Shown here: piece after piece, positions 54,160 through 63,011 of the stretch
How the letters are laid out: the number at the start of each line of letters is the position of its first letter
Numbering within the stretch: the first letter of the stretch is position 1
Assembly: GCF_008973755.1 (NCBI RefSeq)
Contig: NZ_WBOM01000010.1
Location: 1 to 64,000, forward strand
Source: Nitrincola alkalilacustris
GTDB lineage: Bacteria > Pseudomonadota > Gammaproteobacteria > Pseudomonadales > Balneatricaceae
Length of the DNA: 64,000 bases
Reading direction: 5' to 3'
The notes under the pieces: generated by a model
Databases searched by the model: none
What the model saw: only the letters and a program-made list of their open reading frames with translations
What the model was told of the DNA's origin: nothing
Program-made: the position numbers and the translations under genes

Positions 54160-54936
54160 TTATTGCCGTTTTTCGCCATATTCCCGCTCGACCACTTCTG
54201 GCCAGCCAAGTTCCGCAAACAAAGCATCGATCTCATGGCCTGGATGGGCAGTGATTGACAGGTGCTGCCCGGTTACCGGGTGCGCCAACTCCAGCCGGAT
54301 CGCCATCAGCAGAAGTCGGTTGCAGCCGAAGTGTTCACGAAACAGCCGGTTGTGTCGCCCTTCTCCATGCTTGGTGTCACCGACAAGTGGGTGGAATATA
54401 TGCTTCATATGACGGCGTATCTGATGTTTGCGCCCTGTTAAAGGCTTCACCTCTACCAGCGAATAGCGCGCAACCGGATACCTTCCCACCGCTATCGGAA
54501 GCTCAACACAAGCCAACTGACGGAAATGCGTCACAGCCTCCTTGGGAGCCTTATCCGGATTGGCCAGCGGGTCTGCGAACTTGTCATACTCTGGCTTGAG
54601 TGCGTAATCTATGACTCCCCGAGGCTCCGTCCAGCCACGAGTGACGCAAAGATAGGTTTTGCATACCAGCCTGTCACGAAACATCTGTTGCAGCGACTGT
54701 GCCACCTCTTTGTTGCGCGCGAACACCATGACGCCGGATGTAGCCCTGTCCAGACGGTGTACAGTATGAATCGTTTCCTCAGGAAATTGTGTTTTCAACA
54801 GTCCAACCAGAGTGACCTCACCTGGCGGAGTAATCCAACTCGGATGAACCAGCAAGCCAGCGGGTTTATGAACAAATATCAGATAATCATCCAGATGGAG
54901 GATTTCAAGCGTATACTGTTCGCAGGATTGAGTCAC
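54160..54936 (-). CDS. truC: tRNA pseudouridine(65) synthase TruC
   Basis: TruC isomerises U65 of certain tRNAs. The ~258-residue protein follows E. coli TruC closely: LEILHLDDYLIFVHKPAGLLVH at the start, catalytic Asp in HRLDRATSGV, DYALKPEYDKFADPLA, and KPLTGRKHQIRRHMKHIFHP. I start at GTG 54936, because any reading further upstream runs through the tRNA-Ser gene and is not real. The ribosome site is weak. It sits just after tRNA-Ser. Confidence 0.92.
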   Translation of the reverse strand: MTQSCEQYTLEILHLDDYLIFVHKPAGLLVHPSWITPPGEVTLVGLLKTQFPEETIHTVHRLDRATSGVMVFARNKEVAQSLQQMFRDRLVCKTYLCVTRGWTEPRGVIDYALKPEYDKFADPLANPDKAPKEAVTHFRQLACVELPIAVGRYPVARYSLVEVKPLTGRKHQIRRHMKHIFHPLVGDTKHGEGRHNRLFREHFGCNRLLLMAIRLELAHPVTGQHLSITAHPGHEIDALFAELGWPEVVEREYGEKRQ

Positions 54937-54971
54937 AAGGCAGACCAGATTAACGGAGGCAGGGTGAAAAG

Positions 54972-55059
54972 TGGCGGAGGGACAGGGATTCGAACCCTGG
55001 GAGCCTCGCGACTCGTCGGTTTTCAAGACCGGTGCTTTCAACCACTCAGCCATCCCTCC
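54972..55059 (-). tRNA. tRNA-Ser (anticodon TGA)
   Basis: On the minus strand, GGAGGGATGGCTGAGTGGTT at the 5' end, anticodon loop CTTGAAA, the long serine variable arm (CGAGTCGCGAGGCTCC), GGTTCGAATCC T-loop and encoded CCA. 88 nt, class II. Confidence 0.96.
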
Positions 55060-55177
55060 ACAAGAAAAAGAGATTCTACGGAGAAACTTTTCGTTGTCAA
55101 ATGGTTCAAATAGCTTGAAATCGTCATCCAGATAACGATGATAGTAACTTCTGCGATATACAAGAATGAGGGGCACC

Positions 55178-55858
55178 ATGGAAAACGTACAACATACAGC
55201 ACACCGCTCGGATCTGGCGGTACTGCAAACCAACAAGATGATACGCAACACCTATACGCTGCTCGGCATGACAATGGTGTTCAGTGCTATAACAGCTGGC
55301 ATCTCGATGGCACTCAACCCATCGTTCTTTGTGTACCTGGGAAGTATCATTGGTAGTTTCGTGATGCTGTTCATTCTGCACAAGAAGCAGAACACTGCTG
55401 CTGCACTGCCACTGATCTTTGCTTTCACAGGTATGCTGGGCTTTGGACTCGGGCCACTGCTTAACCATTACCTGGCAATGAGCAATGGTGGTCAGGTTGT
55501 CATGACTGCTCTGGGCATGACGGCGTTCACCTTTCTCGGCCTGTCTGCTTATGTACTGACTTCCAAGAAAGATTTCAGCTTTATGGGTGGCTTCCTGGCT
55601 GCCGGTGCCATCGTGTTGCTGATCGCCATGGTAGCGCTCTTTGTGTTGCCGATGTTCGGAGTTCAGATTGCCGGTCTGCATCTGGCATTCTCTGCCGCTG
55701 TAGTTCTGCTGATGGCCGGTTTTGTTCTGTATGACACCAGCAACATTGTCAACGGGCATTACACCAACTACATCATGGCAACTGCCAGCCTGTACCTGAG
55801 CATCTACAACCTGTTCGTCCACCTGCTGCACCTGGTAGGTGTTTTCAGCAACGACTGA
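55178..55858 (+). CDS. Bax inhibitor-1/YccA family membrane protein
   Basis: The 226-residue protein has seven hydrophobic helices and the family end motif (SNIVNGHYTNYIMATASLYL then YNLFVHLLHLVG). YccA in E. coli interacts with FtsH; BI-1 proteins may act as pH-sensitive calcium leaks. I chose ATG 55178, preceded by GAGGGG; an ATG 12 bases upstream is in frame but lies within the ribosome-site region. It is monocistronic with a strong terminator after. Confidence 0.92.
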   Translation: MENVQHTAHRSDLAVLQTNKMIRNTYTLLGMTMVFSAITAGISMALNPSFFVYLGSIIGSFVMLFILHKKQNTAAALPLIFAFTGMLGFGLGPLLNHYLAMSNGGQVVMTALGMTAFTFLGLSAYVLTSKKDFSFMGGFLAAGAIVLLIAMVALFVLPMFGVQIAGLHLAFSAAVVLLMAGFVLYDTSNIVNGHYTNYIMATASLYLSIYNLFVHLLHLVGVFSND

Positions 55859-55876
55859 TCAGGATCTGTCTATTTA

Positions 55877-55913
55877 CAAAACCCCGCCACTTCGCAAGAA
55901 TGGCGGGGTTTTT
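55877..55913 (+). terminator. Intrinsic terminator after the BI-1 gene
   Basis: AACCCCGCCA (55880-55889) and TGGCGGGGTT (55901-55910) form a perfect 10-bp stem followed by TTTT. The A-run before the stem could allow action in both directions. Confidence 0.92.
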
Positions 55914-55933
55914 GCTTTAACGGGATTCAGTTG

Positions 55934-56326
55934 ATGATCTTCACCCTTATCGTTCAGGCGTCACCCTATCAGCATCAGGCACCTGAAACAGCCCTGCGCT
56001 TCGCCAAAGCCCTGCTTCGTCAGGGGCATACTCTCCACCGTATTTTTTTCTATCGCGACGGGGTACACAACGGCAGTGCACTGGTATCATCTCCACGGGA
56101 TGAGCAGAACCTGCCTGAGCAATGGCAGGCGCTCGCCGAAGAGCATGACTTGGATATCGTAGTTTGCATCGCTGCCGCAATCCGTCGCGGTGTGCTGGAT
56201 GCCACCGAGGCAAAACGTTACGAACGCCGCGGCGACAACCTTCATTCAGCCTTTGAACTGTCAGGACTCGGACAACTGGTTGAAGCCAGCCTGGCCTCTG
56301 ATCGCGTCATCACCTTTGGAGGCTGA
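55934..56326 (+). CDS. tusD: Sulfurtransferase complex subunit TusD
   Basis: TusD is the Cys-bearing DsrE-fold subunit that relays sulfur in the IscS-TusA-TusBCD-TusE-MnmA route to 2-thiouridine in tRNA. The 130-residue product has the DsrE fold with the active Cys in VVCIAAAIRRG. Start ATG 55934 rather than the TTG just before. It is the first gene of tusDCBE and is spaced tightly with tusC. Confidence 0.93.
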   Translation: MIFTLIVQASPYQHQAPETALRFAKALLRQGHTLHRIFFYRDGVHNGSALVSSPRDEQNLPEQWQALAEEHDLDIVVCIAAAIRRGVLDATEAKRYERRGDNLHSAFELSGLGQLVEASLASDRVITFGG

Positions 56327-56327
56327 T

Positions 56328-56693
56328 ATGAGCATTAATAAGCGTTTTTTACTGATCAGCCGCTCAGCCCCCTATGGCACTTCTGCCGCCAGAGAGATGC
56401 TGGATATTGCCCTCACCTGCTCGGTATTCGAACAACCCGTGACCCTGCTGCTGCTGGGTGATGCCGTGCTGCAACTGATCCGCGACCATAGACCTGATGA
56501 AGTCTCACAAAAAAACCTCAATGCATTGCAGGCCTCATTGGCGATGTATGATATCGATCGAATTCTTATCCCTGAAACCGCACTGCAGAAACACGGGCTC
56601 TCGACTGATCAACTCAGCATTCCTATTGAGCTGATCAATGCAGAACAACTCCCGGCTCTGATCGCGGAGCATGACATAGTGATTACCATCTGA
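56328..56693 (+). CDS. tusC: Sulfurtransferase complex subunit TusC
   Basis: TusC is the non-catalytic DsrF-like partner in the TusBCD hexamer. The 121-residue product shows SRSAPYGTSAAREMLDIALT and ends VITI. It starts at ATG 56328 behind GGAGG, 1 bp after the tusD stop. Its stop shares a base with the tusB start (TGATG). Confidence 0.93.
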   Translation: MSINKRFLLISRSAPYGTSAAREMLDIALTCSVFEQPVTLLLLGDAVLQLIRDHRPDEVSQKNLNALQASLAMYDIDRILIPETALQKHGLSTDQLSIPIELINAEQLPALIAEHDIVITI

Positions 56694-56977
56694 TGCCTAC
56701 ATTACATACACTCAACCGCGGCCCCTCACATGCCAGTTGTCTGGAGGAATGTCTCTCGACCATGGCCAATGATGACACGCTTCTGCTGATAGAGGATGGT
56801 GTTTACTGGGCTTTGCCCAGTCATATCAGTGTGCTGAATGATGTGTCTCATATTCGAGCCCTCAAAGCTGATGTACTTGCCCGTGGCCTTCACCAACTGA
56901 GCGGCACTGAGCTGGTGGATGATGATGGCTTTGTTGGACTGTGCACTCAACACGATAGAGTTGTGAGCTGGTTTTGA
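56693..56977 (+). CDS. tusB: Sulfurtransferase complex subunit TusB
   Basis: TusB is the DsrH-like small subunit of TusBCD. The 94-residue product starts MPTLHTLNRGPSHASCLEEC, has DTLLLIEDGVYWAL in the middle and ends VVSWF; this is the standard TusB pattern. The TGATG overlap couples it to tusC. Confidence 0.92.
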   Translation: MPTLHTLNRGPSHASCLEECLSTMANDDTLLLIEDGVYWALPSHISVLNDVSHIRALKADVLARGLHQLSGTELVDDDGFVGLCTQHDRVVSWF

Positions 56978-56979
56978 GC

Positions 56980-57315
56980 ATGCCATATATCGAGGTTCAG
57001 GGCGTTTTACATGAGCTGGACAGCGATGGCTATCTGGTCGATGCCGCAGCCTGGACACTAGACGTGGCGCAAGCGATTGCGACACAGGAGTCGATCACAC
57101 TGACCCCGGAGCATTATGAAGTTCTGGATGTATTGAGGCAGTTCTATCAAGTGTATGAGCATTCTCCCGCCATGCGCCCCCTCTGCAAAGCAGTAAGCCT
57201 GGCATTGGGTCCTGATAAAGGGAAAAGCATCTACCTGATGCAACTGTTCCCCGGAAGCCCGGCCAAACGTGCTGCACGTATTGCAGGTCTGCCAAGACCT
57301 GATAACTGTCTATGA
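56980..57315 (+). CDS. tusE: Sulfur carrier TusE (DsrC family)
   Basis: TusE accepts sulfur from TusD and delivers it to MnmA. The 111-residue protein has the DsrC/TusE pattern: DGYLVDAAAWTLDVAQAIA, LTPEHYEVLDVLRQFY, and the C-terminal LPRPDNCL with the carrier Cys second to last. Only the C-terminal Cys arm is present in the DsrC-specific place, as in TusE. The start is ATG 56980, 2 bp after tusB. Confidence 0.94.
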   Translation: MPYIEVQGVLHELDSDGYLVDAAAWTLDVAQAIATQESITLTPEHYEVLDVLRQFYQVYEHSPAMRPLCKAVSLALGPDKGKSIYLMQLFPGSPAKRAARIAGLPRPDNCL

Positions 57316-57337
57316 GAACCCCTTAAGGAGAACCAAC

Positions 57338-58234
57338 ATGTCCAAACCGATAGTAGCATTTCTGGGCATCGGCCTGATGGGTACACCGATGGCCAGGAAC
57401 CTGCTGAAGGCCGGTTTTACAGTTCATTTGTGGAACCGTACACGCCACAAAGCCGAGAATCTTGCTGCTGACGGCGGTCTGGTTTTTGATCATCCTGAGG
57501 ATGCAGTCGCAGGTGTTCAAGTTATCATTACAATGCTGGAAACAGGCCAGATAGTGGATAGCCTGATATACCAGAGCGGCATGCTGGATCAGCTTGAAGC
57601 GGGCACGCTCCTGATTGATATGAGCTCCATCCCCCCGTCCCTGGCCAAGAACCATGCACAACAGTGTCAGGCAAAGGAACTGGCATATCTTGACGCACCG
57701 GTATCCGGCGGAACAGCCGGCGCAGAAGCAGCAAGCCTGTCGATCATGGCTGGTGGCACAGAAGAGGACTTCAAACGTGCCGAAGTGATTTTCAACACAC
57801 TCGGCAAACAGTCCACCTATATCGGCCCTGCAGGATCCGGACAGCTGGCGAAATGCGCCAATCAGGCCATAGTCGGCATCACTATCGGTGCTGTCGCCGA
57901 AGCGCTGCTGCTTGCAGCACGGGGCGGGGCCAATCCGGCGGCTGTCCGTGAAGCACTGATGGGCGGCTTTGCCAGCAGCAGGATTCTGGATCTGCATGGA
58001 CAACGGATGCTCGACAGGCACTTCAAACCTGGTGCCACCTCCAGAGTGCAGCTCAAAGACCTGCGTACTATACTGGATACGGCACGAGAAGAAGATCTGA
58101 CACTTCCCTTGACCGAGCAGGCTTATAACGAATACCTGGAACTTGCCAGCAAAGGTCTTGAAGATGTCGACCACAGCGGCCTGCTACTACAGTTGGAAGC
58201 GAAAAACAGAACCAAGCTGAATCGTGAGATTTAA
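57338..58234 (+). CDS. NAD(P)-dependent beta-hydroxyacid dehydrogenase, second copy
   Basis: The 298-residue protein begins MSKPIVAFLGIGLMGTPMAR (Rossmann GxGxMG), has DAPVSGGTAGAEAASL and the catalytic Lys in GSGQLAKCANQ. It belongs to the 3-hydroxyisobutyrate/tartronate-semialdehyde reductase family, like the 52.4 kb paralog, but the two differ clearly. ATG 57338 follows AAGGAG. It follows tusE by 22 bp and is probably on the tus transcript. Substrate unknown. Confidence 0.9.
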   Translation: MSKPIVAFLGIGLMGTPMARNLLKAGFTVHLWNRTRHKAENLAADGGLVFDHPEDAVAGVQVIITMLETGQIVDSLIYQSGMLDQLEAGTLLIDMSSIPPSLAKNHAQQCQAKELAYLDAPVSGGTAGAEAASLSIMAGGTEEDFKRAEVIFNTLGKQSTYIGPAGSGQLAKCANQAIVGITIGAVAEALLLAARGGANPAAVREALMGGFASSRILDLHGQRMLDRHFKPGATSRVQLKDLRTILDTAREEDLTLPLTEQAYNEYLELASKGLEDVDHSGLLLQLEAKNRTKLNREI

Positions 58235-58370
58235 AACAGAGCAACAAAATCAAACTCTGTCTTTTCAAACTGATAGTGGCTGTGGGATACTCTGGTTAAT
58301 CAAATTTAATATCAGCGGCCCTGCTGGGTCGGAATAAAAACTGAACAGTATCAAGAAAGGACATTAAGCT

Positions 58371-58952
58371 ATGGGTCTAGAAGCAGCAGCAGAACAGCTT
58401 AAAATGCTCCAGGGTACCAACCAGAACAAAGCCAAGGGCAAAGCCCAGAAAGAGGCTGATTCTGGACGACGCAGTGAGAAAGAGGAGATCGTCTATCACC
58501 AGTGGGCGACATTTCGCGTCAAACAGGAGCTGTTCGGCATAGACGTCATGCAGGTTAAAGAGGTGCTGCGATTTGTCGAGATCACACCTGTTCCTGGTGC
58601 CGACGCCTCTGTACTGGGCATCATCAATGTTCGTGGTAATGTCGTCACGGTCATTGATACCCGTCGTCTGTTCAAACTACCTGAAGTCGACTACAACGAT
58701 GATACACGCATCATCGTCGTTGAACTGAATGACAAGGAAGTGATAGGCCTGGTGGTCGACAGCGTCGATGAGGTTATCAACCTGCCACAGAACCGCGTGG
58801 ATCGCGCGCCAAGCCTGAATAGTGACGAATCCACCAAGCGCTTTGTTCAGGGCGTTTGCTACCACAACAATATCCTGATCATTCTGCTTGATCTGACCAA
58901 AATGCTGCTGAGCATCACGCCATCTGTAGCGGATGATGACTTCGCACATTGA
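58371..58952 (+). CDS. cheW: Chemotaxis coupling protein CheW
   Basis: CheW links chemoreceptors to CheA. The 193-residue protein has a charged N-terminal extension (about 1-42, with KAKGKAQKEADSGRRSEKEE) and a CheW domain (about 44-185) with RVKQELFGIDVMQVKEVLR, GIINVRGNVVTVID and IGLVVDSVDEVINL. It stands alone, outside a che operon. The extension is unusual for classical CheW and could serve another array or localisation. The ATG at 58371 has AAGGAC upstream. Confidence 0.92.
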   Translation: MGLEAAAEQLKMLQGTNQNKAKGKAQKEADSGRRSEKEEIVYHQWATFRVKQELFGIDVMQVKEVLRFVEITPVPGADASVLGIINVRGNVVTVIDTRRLFKLPEVDYNDDTRIIVVELNDKEVIGLVVDSVDEVINLPQNRVDRAPSLNSDESTKRFVQGVCYHNNILIILLDLTKMLLSITPSVADDDFAH

Positions 58953-58973
58953 TTGATCCTGCGGCATAAAAAT

Positions 58974-59005
58974 AAGGCCGGGCGCTACAGCAGCTCCGGC
59001 CTTTT
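58974..59005 (+). terminator. Intrinsic terminator after cheW
   Basis: AAGGCCGG (58974-58981) pairs with CCGGCCTT (58996-59003) and is followed by TT. It also lies just past the stop of the convergent malate dehydrogenase gene, which begins at 59030 on the other strand. Confidence 0.85.
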
Positions 59006-59029
59006 CATTAAAATGCTAAAGTGTGTCTA

Positions 59030-60130
59030 CTAAAGAACGCGATTCGTCGTCAGATACTTGGATGAGGCCTGCGGGCCAGTACCATCTGCGTAAAGCGTTA
59101 CACCTGAGCGCAGGCAAATCGACAGGTCTTCATGCGAGGCCGCAGTTTCCGGTGGCAACAGATGATTCACTGCACTTTTTTCATCCAGTAACTCCTGCTC
59201 AGTCAGATGCATCTGCTGTCGACTCCACTCATTGATTTCCAGCCCCTTGACGATCTGGTAGCGGCCATAGTCACATCTGACGGGGAAAGAGTAGACGATC
59301 CCCTTCTGGATACCATAGCTGCCATCACTGAATATCCCCATGCTGACGATTTCGCCCGGCGCCGTTCCCAGCACCCAATCATGCATATGATCGACAATCG
59401 CCTGAGCAGCAGAGGCGGCACTTGACTGCCCCCGTGCGGCAATGATCTCACCGCCACGCTGCTGTACCTTGGGTATATAAACGCTACGATACCACTCCTC
59501 TGAAACCTGCTGCATCGCGGGCTCCTCCAGAATCGTGGCATGATGCAGATCGGGAAACTGGGTGGTTGAATGGTTGCCCCAGATCACGATGCGGCTGATA
59601 TTCCTGGGATTGGCGCCTGTGTGGTTGGCAAGAATGCCTTTGGCACGGTTATGATCCAGACGCGTCAGTGCAGTGAACTGCGAAGGGCTCAACTTGGGTG
59701 CGTTACGACTGGCAATCAGCGCATTGGTGTTGGCCGGGTTTCCGACTACCAGAATTTTGACATCCCGGTTGGCAAAGTCATTCAGCGCCTTCCCCTGACG
59801 GGCAAAGATCTCGGCATTCATCTCCAGCAGATCCCTGCGCTCCATACCCGGGCCACGGGGGTAGGCTCCTATCAGCAGCGCATAATGGATGTTTTCAAAG
59901 CCCTCCTCGACATTATCATGCAGAGTTATGGTGTGCAGCAGAGGAAAAGCACAATCCTCAAGCTCCATCGCGATACCGCGCAAGGCCTCCATGCGGCCGG
60001 GAACCTCTATCAGTTGCATGATGACAGGTTGGTCAAACCCCATCATCTCACCACTGGCAATTTTAAATAGCAGATTATTACTGATAGCGCCGGCAGCGCC
60101 AGTTACCGCAATGCGTATAGGACGTCTCAT
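59030..60130 (-). CDS. mdh: NAD-dependent malate dehydrogenase (divergent, C-terminally extended)
   Basis: The enzyme interconverts malate and oxaloacetate. The 366-residue protein follows the Thermus/cytosolic-type [54 protein letters not shown] with the catalytic His, and [15 protein letters not shown]. Two oddities are visible. The usual nucleotide loop GAAGQIGYS reads GAAGAISNN, and about 40 residues extend past the normal end ([15 protein letters not shown] onward). It may be a specialised paralog or have altered cofactor or metal use. It is single-gene, with a leader of 100 bp. Confidence 0.85.
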   Translation of the reverse strand: MRRPIRIAVTGAAGAISNNLLFKIASGEMMGFDQPVIMQLIEVPGRMEALRGIAMELEDCAFPLLHTITLHDNVEEGFENIHYALLIGAYPRGPGMERRDLLEMNAEIFARQGKALNDFANRDVKILVVGNPANTNALIASRNAPKLSPSQFTALTRLDHNRAKGILANHTGANPRNISRIVIWGNHSTTQFPDLHHATILEEPAMQQVSEEWYRSVYIPKVQQRGGEIIAARGQSSAASAAQAIVDHMHDWVLGTAPGEIVSMGIFSDGSYGIQKGIVYSFPVRCDYGRYQIVKGLEINEWSRQQMHLTEQELLDEKSAVNHLLPPETAASHEDLSICLRSGVTLYADGTGPQASSKYLTTNRVL

Positions 60131-60230
60131 ACTTATACCTTGGTCTAATAGGCTGGGTAAAAACCCAGCTTAGACCAGATCGTCCAATAGATGAAGGAGA
60201 TATAGAAAAATTTGTTCTATAAGGGGTAAA

Positions 60231-61016
60231 TTAATTGATTGGTGTCGCTTTTGAAAATAACCTGAAGAAGTTCTCGCGCGTTGCCTGTGCAACCTCTTCT
60301 ATTGAAATTCCCCGAATATCAGCTACGCAGCGAGCCACTTCAGGCACATACGCTGGTTGATTCTGCTTACCACGATAAGGAACCGGTGCGAGATAGGGTG
60401 AGTCAGTTTCTATCAGTATGCGATCCAGCGGCAGAGCCTTTACTACATCACGCAACTCCTGTGCATTTCGGAAAGTAATGATCCCGGAGAAAGAAACCAT
60501 ATAGTTCACTTCGATGGCTGCCTGAGCCATCTCCAGAGACTCCGTAAAGCAGTGCAGCACACCTGCAGTGTCCAGATTACCATGCTGCCTGATCAGCCTG
60601 AGCGTGTCCTCACGCGCATCACGCGTATGAACAATAACCGGCAGCCCCAGATCACCCGCAACTCTCAGATGTCCGGCAAAGCTCTCATGCTGGGCATCAG
60701 CATGCTCCTTGCTGTAATAGTAATCCAGACCCGTCTCCCCAATTGCTACCACCCGCTCACGTGCAGCGGCTTCGCGAAGACGCACCTCGTTAAAAGGCTG
60801 TTCGTCGACATGCATCGGATGGACACCGGCAGAAGCGAATATATTATCGTAATCCTCAATCGTCTTGTGCATCGTCTCAAACTGGTCGAGATCGATGGAA
60901 ACACAGAGCATCTGATTGACCTGTTGCTCCTGGGCCTGGCGGATCACTTCGGCAAAAGAGTGGTTATGGCGAGACAGATCAAGCCTGTCGAGATGACAGT
61001 GGGAATCAATAAACAT
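60231..61016 (-). CDS. ycfH: TatD-family metal-dependent hydrolase (YcfH type)
   Basis: The 261-residue protein has the TatD amidohydrolase fold with metal ligands in FIDSHCHLDRL, GLDYYYS, VHTRDA, HCFTES and ETDSPYLAP. The YcfH branch lies in the tmk-holB operon across gammaproteobacteria, as here. It is a deoxyribonuclease-like hydrolase whose in vivo role is unclear. It lies 8 bp after pilZ. Confidence 0.93.
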   Translation of the reverse strand: MFIDSHCHLDRLDLSRHNHSFAEVIRQAQEQQVNQMLCVSIDLDQFETMHKTIEDYDNIFASAGVHPMHVDEQPFNEVRLREAAARERVVAIGETGLDYYYSKEHADAQHESFAGHLRVAGDLGLPVIVHTRDAREDTLRLIRQHGNLDTAGVLHCFTESLEMAQAAIEVNYMVSFSGIITFRNAQELRDVVKALPLDRILIETDSPYLAPVPYRGKQNQPAYVPEVARCVADIRGISIEEVAQATRENFFRLFSKATPIN

Positions 61017-61024
61017 AATTATCT

Positions 61025-61375
61025 TCAGATAGTGTAGGTTCGCCGCGAACTGTTGAGCGCACCGGCAAGATAGTTTTCAATTTTACGGACCAGCGCGGCA
61101 TCATCCGAAGTCAACTGTATGCCGATACCTGGCACACGTCCGCCCTGTGCAGCCTTGGGCGTTACCCAGATCACCTTGCCGGTGACAGGAATTTTATCCG
61201 GCTCCTCCATCAGGGTCAGCAGCATGAATACCTCCTCCCCAAGCTGGTACGAGCGGGTGGTTGGAATGAACAGGCCGCCATAACTGACAAAAGGCATGAA
61301 GGATTTATATAAGTCCTCTTTATTCTCGATAGTCAGCGACAGTATACCGTGACTGATTCTGGGTACTATCGACAT
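61025..61375 (-). CDS. pilZ: Type IV pilus PilZ-family protein
   Basis: The 116-residue protein is the small single-domain PilZ of the holB operon, needed in Pseudomonas for type IV pilus assembly. It has GGLFIPTTRSYQLGEEVFML and the GIGIQLTSDD end of the domain. It lacks the RxxxR c-di-GMP motif, as is normal for this subgroup, so it is probably not a receptor for the c-di-GMP made by the nearby cyclases. It is spaced 20 bp from holB. Confidence 0.9.
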   Translation of the reverse strand: MSIVPRISHGILSLTIENKEDLYKSFMPFVSYGGLFIPTTRSYQLGEEVFMLLTLMEEPDKIPVTGKVIWVTPKAAQGGRVPGIGIQLTSDDAALVRKIENYLAGALNSSRRTYTI

Positions 61376-61395
61376 CTGATGCCTTACTCCCTCGA

Positions 61396-62388
61396 CTAAC
61401 GGACCAGATCGGCCCAGTCAAAAAACAATCGCTCCAACAACAGCTGGCGATTGAGATTATGCCGCTGAAACAACCCAAATCTTTCAGCTTGAATATGATC
61501 CAGCATGGAGAAAATTTTAGCGGCTGTTGTATTTTTAGCAACAGCAAACAGCATCTTACTCATATCACTGTTTACTAACGCAATCTCCTCCGCGCTTTGT
61601 ACTCTGACTATATCTGCTAAAACGCTTTGCAGCCAGTCCAGAATCAACAGAGTATCCTGCTTTAGCATCTTCTCTGCGAGTAAAAGTGGTGATATTCGAT
61701 TTTTCAGAATATCACTCAGCCCTTTCAACAGCTCGGCGCGAACCGGCATGAGGTCTCCCCCTGCCAGACTGAGAGCTTTGAAAGGAGAGCCGCGCGTTAT
61801 GCCCAGCAATTGCCGTGCACGTGTCTGATCGCCATTGAGCTGTGCGGCAAGCCACTCACAAGCTGTATCTGCATCTGGCAATGGTATATCAATACGCTGA
61901 CAGCGGCTGCGAATGGTCGGCATCAACTGTCCGGGGCGGTCTGAAACCAGCAGCAGCAATGTGTCATTCCCCGGCTCCTCCAGTGACTTAAGCAAGGCAT
62001 TCGCTGCAGCGATATTCATCGCCTCTGCCGGATTCATGATCACGACACGATAGCCACCCTGCTGCGCCGTGCTATGCAGCATCTGGCCCAGATCTCTGAT
62101 TTGATCTACCTTGATCGGTTTACCGGGCTCTTCAGGACTGAGGTGTATCAGGTCTGGGTGATTGCCACCCTCCAGCAACTGACAGCTTTTGCAGTGCCCA
62201 CAGGGGCTGGACTCATCAGGGTGATGGCATAACAGAAGATTAGCCAGCGTTTCAGCAAAAGCTGACTTGCCTGTACCCGCCACTCCGGCAAGCAACAACG
62301 CATGAGGCAGTCTGCCACTGCGGTGTTGTTTTATGACCTGCTGCCATTGAGTCCAGGCCCAGGGAAGCACCTCTGCCTGATGCATCAT
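61396..62388 (-). CDS. holB: DNA polymerase III delta-prime subunit
   Basis: HolB is a clamp-loader subunit. The ~330-residue protein has the P-loop-like GVAGTGKSAFAETLANLL, the zinc Cys cluster in CGHCKSC and the SRC sensor motif in RSRCQRIDI. The start is ATG 62388 behind GGAG (another ATG follows directly), overlapping the tmk stop. Coupled translation with tmk is likely, as in relatives. Confidence 0.95.
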   Translation of the reverse strand: MMHQAEVLPWAWTQWQQVIKQHRSGRLPHALLLAGVAGTGKSAFAETLANLLLCHHPDESSPCGHCKSCQLLEGGNHPDLIHLSPEEPGKPIKVDQIRDLGQMLHSTAQQGGYRVVIMNPAEAMNIAAANALLKSLEEPGNDTLLLLVSDRPGQLMPTIRSRCQRIDIPLPDADTACEWLAAQLNGDQTRARQLLGITRGSPFKALSLAGGDLMPVRAELLKGLSDILKNRISPLLLAEKMLKQDTLLILDWLQSVLADIVRVQSAEEIALVNSDMSKMLFAVAKNTTAAKIFSMLDHIQAERFGLFQRHNLNRQLLLERLFFDWADLVR

Positions 62389-63008
62389 CGCCACTCCAGC
62401 CCCTTCAGCACTACAGCTATCTGCTTCTGCACCTCCGATAATGAAGGTGACGCATCAATGATTGCAAAGCGTTCAGGCTGCAAAGCGGCACGCTCAAGAT
62501 AGGCGTTGCGAACACGCTCAAAAAAAGCCGACTGTTCAGCCTCAAAGCGATCCGGCTCACTTCTGCTTCGTGCCCTGGCCAGACCTATCTCAACAGGCAC
62601 ATCAAGCAGAAAGGTCAGACCCGGGCGAACCGATTTCTGCACCAGCTCCTCCAACTGCTCTATAAGCGCTTTGTTAAGCCCCCTGCCACCGCCCTGATAA
62701 GCATAGGTGGCATCCGTGAAACGATCGGATAACACCCAGGCGCCGCGTTCAATGGCAGGCAATATCCTGGTATTCAGATGCTGCGCCCTGGCTGCAAACA
62801 CCAGCAGCAGTTCACTGGTTTCATCCACCACCTCATTTCGAGGAGAAAGCAGCAGCTCTCTTATCTCTTCCGCCAACGGTGTACCACCTGGCTCGCGAGT
62901 CACCACCACTTCGATACCCATCGACTCAATCCAATCACGGATAAACGCCAGATTGGAACTTTTACCGACACCCTCGATACCTTCGATCGTGATAAAGCGC
63001 CCACGCAT
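62385..63008 (-). CDS. tmk: Thymidylate kinase
   Basis: Tmk phosphorylates dTMP to dTDP. The 207-residue protein has the P-loop EGIEGVGKSSN, the DR-x-YAYQGGGRGL segment (DRFTDATYAYQGGGR) and RARSRSEPDRFE as the LID-type region. Normal length. It lies 3 bp after mltG and overlaps holB. Confidence 0.97.
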   Translation of the reverse strand: MRGRFITIEGIEGVGKSSNLAFIRDWIESMGIEVVVTREPGGTPLAEEIRELLLSPRNEVVDETSELLLVFAARAQHLNTRILPAIERGAWVLSDRFTDATYAYQGGGRGLNKALIEQLEELVQKSVRPGLTFLLDVPVEIGLARARSRSEPDRFEAEQSAFFERVRNAYLERAALQPERFAIIDASPSLSEVQKQIAVVLKGLEWR

Positions 63009-63011
63009 GGT

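Noticed and set aside
54937-55251. N-terminal extension of truC
   Set aside because: It crosses the tRNA-Ser gene; TruC similarity begins only after 54936.
55124-55831. 235-codon frame on the minus strand opposite the BI-1 gene
   Set aside because: Antisense shadow of a conserved membrane protein; rich in Gln/His/Cys, with no domain.
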